Source: Bradyrhizobium sp. in8p8 (GTDB lineage Bacteria; Pseudomonadota; Alphaproteobacteria; Rhizobiales; Xanthobacteraceae). Taken from it: a DNA stretch of 64,000 nt. The DNA lies in NCBI RefSeq assembly GCF_000426845.1, contig NZ_AUGD01000001.1, forward strand, positions 768,001 to 832,000, written 5' to 3'. Below are positions 1 through 7,425 of the stretch, one piece after another. The translations under genes and the position numbers were made by a program. The notes under the pieces were generated by a model, which did not search any database, was not told the origin of the DNA, and saw only the letters and a list, made by a program, of their open reading frames with translations. The stretch's first letter is position 1. Every line of letters begins with the position of its first letter.

Positions 1-1112
1 GGGCGCGTCGCCGCCTGCACCTCGGCGATGCCCTTGAGCAGCATCTGCCACATCCGCGACAGCACGCGCATCGAGATCTTCGAAGCGAACTCCTTGGCGC
101 GCACGCGCTCGGTTTCGCCATAGGCGACGTTGTCGGCAACCGCCGGAATGACCTTCACACGGGTGACGAAATTGACGAATTCGGCGAGGTCAGAGAGCAC
201 CACGACCGGATCGGCGCCGACGTCGTACTGGTCGCGGAACTCCTTGAAGGCGGCCGCGATGTCGCCGCGCGCCAGCGACTCGAAGAGATCGATGACGCGG
301 GTGCGGTCGGCAAGCCCCAGCATCTGCCTGACGGCATCGGCCTTCACCTGGCCCGCCGCATGCGCGATGGCCTGATCGAGCAGCGACAGCGAATCACGCA
401 CCGAGCCTTCGGCGGCGCGGGCGATGATGCCGAGCGCCTCGGGCTCGATCTCGACGCCTTCCTTCGTCGCGATATTGGCGAGGTGCTTCATCAATACGTC
501 CGCCTCGACCCGGCGCAGATCAAAGCGCTGACAGCGCGACAGCACGGTGACCGGGACCTTGCGGATCTCGGTCGTCGCGAACACGAACTTGGCGTGCTCC
601 GGCGGCTCCTCCAGCGTCTTCAGGAAGGCGTTGAACGCCGCCGTCGACAACATGTGGACTTCGTCGATGATGTAGACCTTGTAGCGGGCGCTGGCGGGGG
701 CATAGCGCACGCTGTCGTTGATCTGGCGGACGTCGTCGACGCCGGTATGCGAAGCGGCGTCCATCTCCAGCACGTCCATGTGCCGGCTTTCCATGATCGC
801 CTGGCAATGCACGCCCAAGGTCGGCATGTGGATGGTCGGGCCCTTCACCGAGCCATCCGGCATCTCGTAGTTGAGCGCCCGGGCGAGGATGCGCGCCGTG
901 GTGGTCTTGCCGACCCCTCGGACGCCGGTGAGAATCCAGGCCTGCGGAATGCGCCCGGTCTCGAACGCATTGGAGACGGTGCGGACCACGGCCTCCTGGC
1001 CGATCAGGTCATCGAATGAGGACGGGCGGTATTTGCGTGCCAGCACCCGGTAGGGTGCATTGCCGGCCTGGCCGGCGCTATCGGGATTGGGAGGGGCGCC
1101 AGCGTCGGTCAT
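1..1112 (-). CDS. dnaX: DNA polymerase III subunit gamma/tau, N-terminal part (cut by window edge)
   Basis: ATPase motor of the clamp loader, which loads the beta clamp on DNA for the replicative polymerase. About 370 N-terminal residues are visible; the gene continues left of base 1. Walker A GVRGVGKTT lies at residues 63-71, the Walker B region IIDEVHML near 148-155, the sensor-type motif SRCQRF further on, and DAASHTGVDD near 118-127. The start ATG (MTDAGAPPNP) is read from 1112. The usual zinc module (CGxCxxC) is degenerate: that stretch reads MPTLGVHCQAI, leaving one cysteine (C103). The tau C-terminus and any gamma frameshift site are outside the window. The family call is certain. Confidence 0.97.
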   Translation of the reverse strand, partial: MTDAGAPPNPDSAGQAGNAPYRVLARKYRPSSFDDLIGQEAVVRTVSNAFETGRIPQAWILTGVRGVGKTTTARILARALNYEMPDGSVKGPTIHMPTLGVHCQAIMESRHMDVLEMDAASHTGVDDVRQINDSVRYAPASARYKVYIIDEVHMLSTAAFNAFLKTLEEPPEHAKFVFATTEIRKVPVTVLSRCQRFDLRRVEADVLMKHLANIATKEGVEIEPEALGIIARAAEGSVRDSLSLLDQAIAHAAGQVKADAVRQMLGLADRTRVIDLFESLARGDIAAAFKEFRDQYDVGADPVVVLSDLAEFVNFVTRVKVIPAVADNVAYGETERVRAKEFASKISMRVLSRMWQMLLKGIAEVQAATR

Positions 1113-1207
1113 CGGTCGATCCGCAATGAAATCTCTCTCGGCCGGCTCTTGCGGAAAGGAGCGCGCCTGGCGGGGCGACCGCCGGCGCAATTCGCTCGAA
1201 AAAACAA

Positions 1208-1306
1208 GTAGGAGACTGACGAGCGACCCGATCCGGACCTCGTTAGGGCTGCTTCCTTCCGGACCTGACCCGGTTGGCGAGTGGCTCGTCCACCGCCAAT
1301 CTCCCG
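1208..1306 (-). ncRNA. ffs: Signal recognition particle RNA (4.5S type)
   Basis: RNA of the signal recognition particle, which binds Ffh and targets nascent membrane proteins. On the minus strand the invariant apical core GGTCAGGTCCGGAAGGAAGC is present, flanked by pairing arms (GGAGATTGGCGGTGGACGAG near 1290-1304 against GCTCGTCAGTCTCC near 1211-1224). A run of six T follows on the minus strand just past the 3' end (about 1199-1204). It lies upstream of and co-directional with dnaX, an arrangement common in alphaproteobacteria. The ends are accurate to a few bases. Confidence 0.93.
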
Positions 1307-1492
1307 GTCCCTATTTGGGGCCAAAGGGAGCGGAAAGCAAGCGGGCAGGATGACTGTTCCCAGGGTCCCGGGACACACGGGGCCGGCTGGCCCGACCGGA
1401 TCGGCATGCCCGCCCCGATGCAACGGCGTATCACGGTTATTGTCCGGAACCGTGGTCTCTGCGACGGTGGGAATCATCACGAGAAGGTCTTC

Positions 1493-1912
1493 ATGCCCGA
1501 ACCTGCCTGGTCGCTGCACTCCCGCCTGAAAGAGGACACCATCGACATCGGCGACCTGCCCCTGTCGAAGGTGCTGGTCATCAAGGACGCGCATTATCCC
1601 TGGCTGCTGCTGGTGCCGCGGCGCCCCGACGCGGTCGAGATCATCGACCTCGACGAGGTGCAGCAGGCGCAGCTGATGACCGAGATCTCCCGCGTATCTC
1701 GCGCCCTCAAGGAGATCACCAAGTGCGACAAGCTCAACGTCGCCGCCCTCGGCAATCTCGTGCCGCAGCTTCACGTTCACATCATCGCACGCCGCACCAG
1801 CGACGCGGCCTGGCCGCGACCGGTTTGGGGCGTCATGCCGCCGCTGGCGCACGATGCCACTGAAGTGCAGAATTTCATCAGCGCGCTTCGCCGCAAGATC
1901 TGGTTGGGTTGA
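1493..1912 (+). CDS. HIT family protein
   Basis: Histidine-triad nucleotide-binding fold of 139 residues, probably a nucleotidyl hydrolase or transferase with unknown substrate. The start ATG (MPEPAWSLHS) is preceded by GAGAAGG at a good distance; an in-frame upstream extension would run back into the SRP RNA and is rejected. The signature reads QLHVHIIARR near residues 105-114: the middle (nucleophilic) and last histidines are kept, while the first is glutamine. The stop is 10 bases before nudC, so the two are probably co-transcribed. Confidence 0.9.
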   Translation: MPEPAWSLHSRLKEDTIDIGDLPLSKVLVIKDAHYPWLLLVPRRPDAVEIIDLDEVQQAQLMTEISRVSRALKEITKCDKLNVAALGNLVPQLHVHIIARRTSDAAWPRPVWGVMPPLAHDATEVQNFISALRRKIWLG

Positions 1913-1922
1913 AAGAACAATA

Positions 1923-2861
1923 ATGTCAGCATTCGACGCATTTCCGCTGGGACAGCCGGCCTTCGTCACCAACGTCCTCGACCGCGCCGCGCATCTGCGC
2001 CGAGACGACGAGAAGCTGTTCGCGATGGAGCAGAAGCCGTCCTCACGCGCCTACGTGGTCTATCGCGACTCGCTGCTGGTGAAGCGCGACGGCGACAAAG
2101 TGCGCGCGCTGCTCTCGATCGACGAGGCGCTGAAATGCGGCGCCAATCCCGGCACGGTCTTCCTGGGTCTGCGCGAGGGCGCGGCCGTGTTCGGAATGGG
2201 GATGCCGCAAGCCGCTGCCGAGAAGCTGGTCGGCCGCGAGGACTATACCGTGACCGAACTCCGCGGCATGGCGATGCAGGGTGCGCTTCCGCCACAGGAG
2301 CTGTCAGCCATCGCAATGGCGAAGTCGATGGTCGGCTGGCATCAGCGGCACGGCTATTGCGCCAATTGCGGTGCACGTACCGCGATGAAGGAAGGCGGCT
2401 GGAAGCGCGACTGCCCTGCTTGCAAGGCCGAACACTTTCCGCGCACCGACCCGGTCGTGATCATGCTGGTCGCCTCCGGCGAAAAATGCCTGCTCGGCCG
2501 CCAGAAGCAGTTTCCGCCGGGCATGTATTCCTGCCTCGCCGGCTTCGTCGAGGCGGCCGAGACCATCGAGGACGCCGTGCGCCGCGAGATCCTGGAAGAA
2601 TCAGGCATTCGCTGCACCGACGTGCAGTACTACATGACCCAGCCCTGGCCCTATCCGTCGTCGCTGATGATCGGCTGCAGCGCGCGGGCGCTCAACGAGG
2701 ACATCGTCGTCGATCGCATGGAGTTGGAAGATGCGCGCTGGTTCACGCGCGAAGAGGCGGCCAAGATGCTGACGCGGACGCATCCGGACGGGCTCGCCGG
2801 TCCGCATCCGTTCGCCATCGCTCATCACCTGCTCGGCCGCTGGGTGCACGACAAGAGCTGA
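1923..2861 (+). CDS. nudC: NAD(+) diphosphatase (NADH pyrophosphatase / RNA decapping)
   Basis: Nudix hydrolase of 312 residues that splits NAD(H) to NMN(H) and AMP; in E. coli the same family removes NAD caps from RNA. A zinc ribbon is visible as CANC and CPAC around residues 147-170, followed by the Nudix box beginning GFVEAAETIEDAVRREILEE, which fits GX5EX7REUXEEXGU. The downstream TQPWPYPSS stretch matches the NudC-specific SQPWPFPxS signature. The start chosen is ATG 1923, 10 bases after the HIT gene. It is complete with no missing key residues seen. Confidence 0.95.
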   Translation: MSAFDAFPLGQPAFVTNVLDRAAHLRRDDEKLFAMEQKPSSRAYVVYRDSLLVKRDGDKVRALLSIDEALKCGANPGTVFLGLREGAAVFGMGMPQAAAEKLVGREDYTVTELRGMAMQGALPPQELSAIAMAKSMVGWHQRHGYCANCGARTAMKEGGWKRDCPACKAEHFPRTDPVVIMLVASGEKCLLGRQKQFPPGMYSCLAGFVEAAETIEDAVRREILEESGIRCTDVQYYMTQPWPYPSSLMIGCSARALNEDIVVDRMELEDARWFTREEAAKMLTRTHPDGLAGPHPFAIAHHLLGRWVHDKS

Positions 2862-3119
2862 CCGCTGACGGCTATCCGGGGTGCGCCGTCGCCTCGGTAT
2901 CGGCAACACGGTGCGATCGTCCGTTCTCCGGGCAGCCGTGGCGCTGAAACGCGGTGGCTGGCGCAGTGGCCTTGCTGGCCTGTAACCCTTTGATATGTCC
3001 AGCTCTTTCCATGCGACACCTAGGCAACGCCATGTCCGCGCCAAGAATATTGGCTTGCAGGGGAAAGATTTTCTCTATATCAGGTAAATCAGCCCCCGAA
3101 ATGGAACAAAGTTCTTCAA

Positions 3120-3629
3120 ATGACCGATGCCGCTGTGCAGATCCCCGAGACCAGCCGCCGCCTCGATGCCATCGACCGCAAGATCCTGATGGTGCTCCAG
3201 GAGGATGCCTCCCTGTCCGTCGCCGAGATCGGCGACCGTGTCGGGCTGTCCTCGACCCCCTGCTGGAAGCGCATCCAGCGGCTGGAGGCCGACGGCGTGA
3301 TCATCAAGCGGGTCGCCCTGGTCGACCAGAACAAGATCGGCCTCGGCATTTCCGTGTTCGTGTCGGTGGAGAGCTCCGACCATTCCGAGGCCTGGCTCAA
3401 GAAATTCGCCGAAGCCGTCAGCGCCATGCCCGAGGTGATGGAGTTCTACCGGATGGCCGGCGATGTCGACTACATGCTGCGGGTCGTGGTCGCGGACATG
3501 CAGGCCTATGACGTGTTCTACAAGAAGCTGATCAGCGCGGTGCCGCTGAAGAACGTCACCTCGCGCTTTGCGATGGAGAAGATCAAGTCGGTGACGGCAT
3601 TACCGATTCCGGCGGTGGTGGCGGCCTGA
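3120..3629 (+). CDS. Lrp/AsnC family transcriptional regulator
   Basis: Protein of 169 residues with an N-terminal winged helix (LDAIDRKILMVLQEDASLSV, then the recognition region LSSTPCWKRIQRLEADGVI) and a C-terminal RAM/AsnC ligand-binding ferredoxin-like domain. The family are feast/famine regulators binding amino acids as oligomers. The target and ligand are not deducible: no transporter or amino acid enzyme is adjacent. The leader at 2862-3119 is AT-richer near the gene (around 3050-3115), consistent with its own promoter and the autoregulation usual in the family. The histidine kinase gene converges from the right. Confidence 0.93.
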   Translation: MTDAAVQIPETSRRLDAIDRKILMVLQEDASLSVAEIGDRVGLSSTPCWKRIQRLEADGVIIKRVALVDQNKIGLGISVFVSVESSDHSEAWLKKFAEAVSAMPEVMEFYRMAGDVDYMLRVVVADMQAYDVFYKKLISAVPLKNVTSRFAMEKIKSVTALPIPAVVAA

Positions 3630-3694
3630 CGGCCAATTGCTGGTTTGACGCGTTTGCTACACGCGAACCGCTATCCACTTCGCTCGAATACGCT

Positions 3695-5044
3695 TCAGGA
3701 CAGCTGAAACACCGGTAGCGTGACGTTGACGCGCGTACCTCCGCTTGGCGCTGCGCCGATCTCGATCGTGCCGCCATGGGCTTCGACCAGGTTGCGGACG
3801 ACCGCGAGGCCGAGACCGGCTCCGCCGGTCGCGCGGTTGCGCGACTTCTCCAGACGATGGAACGGCTCCAGCACAGTGTGGCGCTGATCGGCGGGAATGC
3901 CGGGTCCCTCATCGTCGATCGAGACGACGAGGGCTCCGTCCTTCATGGCAATCTCCACCTGCGCGGTGCGGCCGTAGGCCAGCGCGTTGTCTATGATGTT
4001 CGCAAAGATTCGTCGCAGCGCCAGCCTGTCACCGAGCACGATCACATTCCGCGTCCGCTCGTGGCAAACCAACTCGACTGCCGCGCCCTGAACGCGCCGA
4101 TCGTGCACCTCGGCAGCGACCAGCGCAGGGAGCTCGATCATTTCCTGCGACAGGCCGCCGGCGCCCGCCCGCGTCGACAACAGCGCATCGTCGAGCAGCC
4201 GGATCATGTCGTCGATATCGGCCACTGCCCGCTGCCGCTCGGCATCGTCGGGAATGTGCTCGACGCGCAGCCGCAGCCGCGTCGCGAAGGTCCTGACATC
4301 ATGCGCAATGCCGCCAACCAGCGTCATGCGCGCACGCAGCATTTCGGCAAGCCGCCCCTGCAGGCGGTTGAACGCGGCGATGACGGCGCGGATCTCCGGC
4401 GCGCTGCGCCGCGCATCCGGCAGCGGCAGCGGATCGGCCGACAGGTCGACACGATCGACGGCGGCGGCGAGCCGCGCCAGCGGCCGCGTTTCGCGCTGCA
4501 TGACCAGCAGCGCCAGCAGCGCCACAATCGTGCCGAACAGGCCTGCGCCGAAGCCGACGGGAAGGCCGAACGGGCTCACCGGCAGGCGGGTATAGGCGTC
4601 GATGATCAGCAACTCTCCGCTGCGCAGGCCGATGCGGAATTCGATCGCGTTGGCCATCAACCGCGCGAGGCGGGGAAACACCCGGCTGCCCCGATGATTG
4701 GACGGCGGCACGATCTCAACGGGGCGGCCCGCAAGGCCCGCCGCATAGGTCTCGCGCAGTTCCTGCTGCTCCGGCGGCGTCTCGCCGCCGACCGGCGCGC
4801 CCGACGGCACGATGCGCACGGTGAACTGCGGCGAAGACACCGCATCGAGCACGGCCTGCCGTGAACCCGCGTCCGTTCGCTCGAGGAGCGTGGCCAGCGC
4901 ATCGAGACGCGCGGGCGAAGGCCGGGTCAGCTCGTTTTCGCGGAGGGTCGTGCGGTAGAAGATCGCGACGACCACCGTGATCACCAGGGTAATCCCCACC
5001 AGCCCGATCAGAGCGAGCCGCGCGGCGAGCGTCACGCGCAGCAT
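3695..5044 (-). CDS. Sensor histidine kinase of an OmpR-type two-component system
   Basis: Inner-membrane kinase of about 449 residues. TM1 is near residues 8-30, a periplasmic loop of about 130 residues follows, then TM2 near 163-183 and a HAMP-like linker. The dimerisation helix carries the phospho-acceptor motif AHDVRT (His about 248). The catalytic domain has the N box (NIIDNALAYG), G1 (DDEGPGIP) and G2 (GGAGLGLAVVRNL). The ATG at 5044 overlaps the TGA of the response regulator (TGATG), so translation is coupled; a GTG three bases earlier is an alternative. The signal is unknown; the arrangement resembles EnvZ-type kinases. Confidence 0.93.
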   Translation of the reverse strand: MLRVTLAARLALIGLVGITLVITVVVAIFYRTTLRENELTRPSPARLDALATLLERTDAGSRQAVLDAVSSPQFTVRIVPSGAPVGGETPPEQQELRETYAAGLAGRPVEIVPPSNHRGSRVFPRLARLMANAIEFRIGLRSGELLIIDAYTRLPVSPFGLPVGFGAGLFGTIVALLALLVMQRETRPLARLAAAVDRVDLSADPLPLPDARRSAPEIRAVIAAFNRLQGRLAEMLRARMTLVGGIAHDVRTFATRLRLRVEHIPDDAERQRAVADIDDMIRLLDDALLSTRAGAGGLSQEMIELPALVAAEVHDRRVQGAAVELVCHERTRNVIVLGDRLALRRIFANIIDNALAYGRTAQVEIAMKDGALVVSIDDEGPGIPADQRHTVLEPFHRLEKSRNRATGGAGLGLAVVRNLVEAHGGTIEIGAAPSGGTRVNVTLPVFQLS

Positions 5045-5766
5045 CACGACACCTGCTTGACTGTCGCGGTGAACAGATAGCCGCCGTTGCGCACCGTCGT
5101 GATCAGGTTGGAGCCGGGACTTGCACCATCGAGCTTGCGGCGCAGCCGCGAGATCAGCATATCGACGGTGCGGTCGAACGGCTCCGCCGAACGGCCGCGG
5201 GTCCAGTCGAGGATCTGGTCGCGCGTGAGCACCCTTCGCGGCCGCTGCACGAAGCAGCCGAGCAGGTCGAACTCGGCGCTGGTCAATTGCAGTTCCGGCG
5301 TCTCGGCCTCGGTCGTCTCGACGCTGCGCGCATCGAGATCGATCACGAAGCGGTCGAAGGCATATCGCCGGACAAGCGGCTTGGCCGGAGTTCCGTTGGC
5401 GCGGCGCAGGATGGCGCGAACCCGCGCCAAGAGCTCGCGCGGACCGAACGGCTTTGTGAGATAATCGTCAGCGCCCATCTCAAGACCGACCACGCGATCG
5501 ATCTCGTCACTCTTGGCGGTCAGCATCAGGATCGGGATGGCATCGTCGGCGCGCAAGCGGCGGCAGATCGAAAGCCCGTCCTCGCCCGGCAGCATCAAAT
5601 CGAGGATGACGATGTCGGGCCGCAGGCGCTGGAGCATCGAATCCATGGACTTGCCGTCGGCGACGCAGGCGACCTCGAACCCCTCGCGCCGCATGAAGTC
5701 GGCAACGAGACGGCTGATCTCGGGATCATCCTCCACCATGAGGATCGTGGCCGAAGGCGCGTTCAT
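5044..5766 (-). CDS. OmpR-family response regulator
   Basis: Protein of 240 residues. The receiver domain has the acidic pair ED at 12-13, the phospho-acceptor Asp56 in VILDLMLPGEDG and Lys105 in LTKPFG. The C-terminal winged helix of the OmpR/PhoB type includes ELQLTSAEFDLLGCF and RTVDMLISRLRRKL. It is first in the operon with its kinase. A tandem 10-bp repeat 50 bases upstream (5816-5835) is a likely operator. Small secreted-protein genes run the other way across this spacer and are candidate targets. Confidence 0.95.
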   Translation of the reverse strand: MNAPSATILMVEDDPEISRLVADFMRREGFEVACVADGKSMDSMLQRLRPDIVILDLMLPGEDGLSICRRLRADDAIPILMLTAKSDEIDRVVGLEMGADDYLTKPFGPRELLARVRAILRRANGTPAKPLVRRYAFDRFVIDLDARSVETTEAETPELQLTSAEFDLLGCFVQRPRRVLTRDQILDWTRGRSAEPFDRTVDMLISRLRRKLDGASPGSNLITTVRNGGYLFTATVKQVS

Positions 5767-5815
5767 CGCCCCATTGTGGACGACCGCGCTTGCCGCGCAA
5801 GGGCTGCGGCACCGT

Positions 5816-5835
5816 TGTTACATGGTGTTACATGA
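5816..5835. promoter_or_regulatory. Tandem direct repeat, candidate response-regulator operator
   Basis: Two head-to-tail decamers, TGTTACATGG and TGTTACATGA, sit 50 bases upstream of the response regulator start and 115 bases upstream of the divergent secreted-protein gene. OmpR/PhoB-type regulators bind direct repeats spaced by about one helical turn, so the 10-bp period fits. The repeat is seen directly; binding is inferred. Confidence 0.55.
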
Positions 5836-5949
5836 GGCCGACAAAGTCCCAACAATCGTTGCGTTTCGGCAATGCGGCGCACACGCAGCAGCCCCAGTCT
5901 CCTCCGCACGGCTCCCGCTCACGGCAGCCCCCAGAAGGAGACAACCACC

Positions 5950-6171
5950 ATGACCAAGCTTTTCCTCACCTCCCTCGTCATCGGCACCCTGTCGGTCGCG
6001 GCGGCAGCCGACGCCAATGCCTGGACGCGGTCGGCGACGGCGAGCGGGCCGCGCGGCACCTCTCACGTCACCGCGACGGGAAGCTGCGCCTACGGAAGCT
6101 GCACGCGCACCGTGACGCGAACCGGTCCCGCCGGCAATACCTACACCCGCACCGGCACGGTCTCGCGCTGA
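5950..6171 (+). CDS. Small secreted protein, unknown function
   Basis: Protein of 73 residues. The start ATG is preceded by AGAAGGAG with good spacing. A signal peptide is evident (MTKLFLTSLVIGTLSVAAAA, then ADANA as the cleavage region), leaving about 48 mature residues rich in Thr, Ser, Gly and Arg with two cysteines (GSCAYGSC). Repeated T-R/T-G motifs (TVTRTGPAGNTYTRTGTVSR) suggest a short extended or beta-rich periplasmic peptide. I recognise no family. It is divergent from the two-component operon. Confidence 0.75.
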   Translation: MTKLFLTSLVIGTLSVAAAADANAWTRSATASGPRGTSHVTATGSCAYGSCTRTVTRTGPAGNTYTRTGTVSR

Positions 6172-6244
6172 CGCATCGCCGCCGTCGCCGCGTCAGCCCC
6201 GCGCGGCGACGGCCGACCTCATATAGTCAGAAAGGATCCGCACC

Positions 6245-6562
6245 GTGCCGTCGATTTTCCGTTCTCTGCCGCAAGCCGCAACCGTCGTCGCCCTCGGCCT
6301 TGCAACCTCGACATCCGTGCTCGCCCAGACGCAATTGCAGACGCAGATCACGCCGCAGATGCGCAGCGAAGCAAGGACCATCGTGCAGGCGTGTCGCACC
6401 GACCTTGACCGCCTGTGCAGCAGCATTGCACCGGGTGGCGGGCGCATCATCGCCTGCCTTCAATCCCATGCCGGCCAGCTCTCCTCATCCTGTGCGCAAG
6501 CGCTGCCGCGCGCGCAGGCGCTGCGAAACAATGCCGCCAGCGCCGCCGCGGCACCGAAATAG
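6245..6562 (+). CDS. Secreted cysteine-rich repeat protein
   Basis: Protein of 105 residues starting with GTG, with AGAAAGGA just upstream. The signal peptide ends near SVLAQ. The mature part has four cysteines in the pattern ACRTDLDRLC, then GGGRIIACLQ, then SSSCAQAL, which resembles one GLG1-type cysteine-rich repeat (as in small bacterial periplasmic proteins). The four cysteines probably form two disulfides. Function unknown. The stop lies nine bases before the sterol desaturase gene, so the two are probably co-transcribed. Confidence 0.75.
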   Translation: MPSIFRSLPQAATVVALGLATSTSVLAQTQLQTQITPQMRSEARTIVQACRTDLDRLCSSIAPGGGRIIACLQSHAGQLSSSCAQALPRAQALRNNAASAAAAPK

Positions 6563-6571
6563 GAGAATGCT

Positions 6572-7411
6572 GTGGGCTACGCTTCACTGCTGCTCGACCC
6601 GATGCTCAGGCAACTGATCCTCGCAACCGCGCTCGGCCTCATGCTGCTCGAATACGGCATCGGACGACTCGCACGTCACGATACCCACGACTGGCGCGAA
6701 AGCGCTGCCTCGTTCGGCGTGGCGTTGGGACAGAGCCTGCTCCGCGCCATCGAGGCCGGCCTTCTCGCCGTGCCCTTCGCGTTCCTGTACGAGCACCGCC
6801 TGTTCGACTTTGCGCAGACCACGCCGGTCGCGCTCGCAGGATTATTCCTGGGCAGCGAATTCCTGTACTATTGGCAGCATCGCGCGTCGCATCGCATTCG
6901 CTGGATGTGGGCGACGCATGCGGTGCATCACTCGACGACGCGGCTGAACCTGACTGCGGCGATCCGGCTCGGTTGGACCGGCAACATCTCGGGCAATTTC
7001 CTGTTCTTCCTGCCGCTCGCGCTGATCGGATTTCATCCGTTTGCGATCGTGGCAATGCTCGGCATCAACCTGCTCTATCAGTTCTTCATCCACAGCCAGT
7101 TCGGGCCGAAGCTCGGCGTCTTCGAATGGGTGCTCAACACGCCGAGCCACCATCGCGTGCACCATGCCTGCAATGAGCCGTGCCTCGACAAGAACTACGG
7201 CGGCATCCTGATCGTGTTCGACCGCCTGTTCGGGACCTTTGCCGAACATCCCTCCGACCAGCCGCTCCGGTTCGGCCTCGTCGGGGGCGTCCAATCCTTC
7301 AACCCGATCCGGATCGCGCTCGGCGAATGGATCGCGATGCTGGACGACGCCTGGAGGGCGCCGGGGGCGGGCGCGAAGCTCCGCGCCCTGTTCGGCCCGC
7401 CCGGAGGCTGA
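6572..7411 (+). CDS. Sterol desaturase / fatty acid hydroxylase family membrane enzyme
   Basis: Integral membrane di-iron enzyme of 279 residues starting with GTG. The histidine clusters of the family are present in order: HRASH near 108, HAVHH near 120, and SHHRVHHAC near 197. Several hydrophobic segments precede and separate them. The family hydroxylates or desaturates lipid-like substrates. In hopanoid-making rhizobia such enzymes may act on hopanoid or fatty-acid chains, but the substrate cannot be read from sequence. It follows the secreted cysteine-rich gene by nine bases and converges with the phosphomannomutase gene. Confidence 0.88.
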   Translation: MGYASLLLDPMLRQLILATALGLMLLEYGIGRLARHDTHDWRESAASFGVALGQSLLRAIEAGLLAVPFAFLYEHRLFDFAQTTPVALAGLFLGSEFLYYWQHRASHRIRWMWATHAVHHSTTRLNLTAAIRLGWTGNISGNFLFFLPLALIGFHPFAIVAMLGINLLYQFFIHSQFGPKLGVFEWVLNTPSHHRVHHACNEPCLDKNYGGILIVFDRLFGTFAEHPSDQPLRFGLVGGVQSFNPIRIALGEWIAMLDDAWRAPGAGAKLRALFGPPGG

Positions 7412-7425
7412 GCGCGCGCAGGCGC

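Noticed and set aside
3040..3119. Possible Lrp binding array in the leader of the Lrp-type gene
   Set aside because: AT-rich stretches are present, but the Lrp consensus is loose and no repeated site is convincing.
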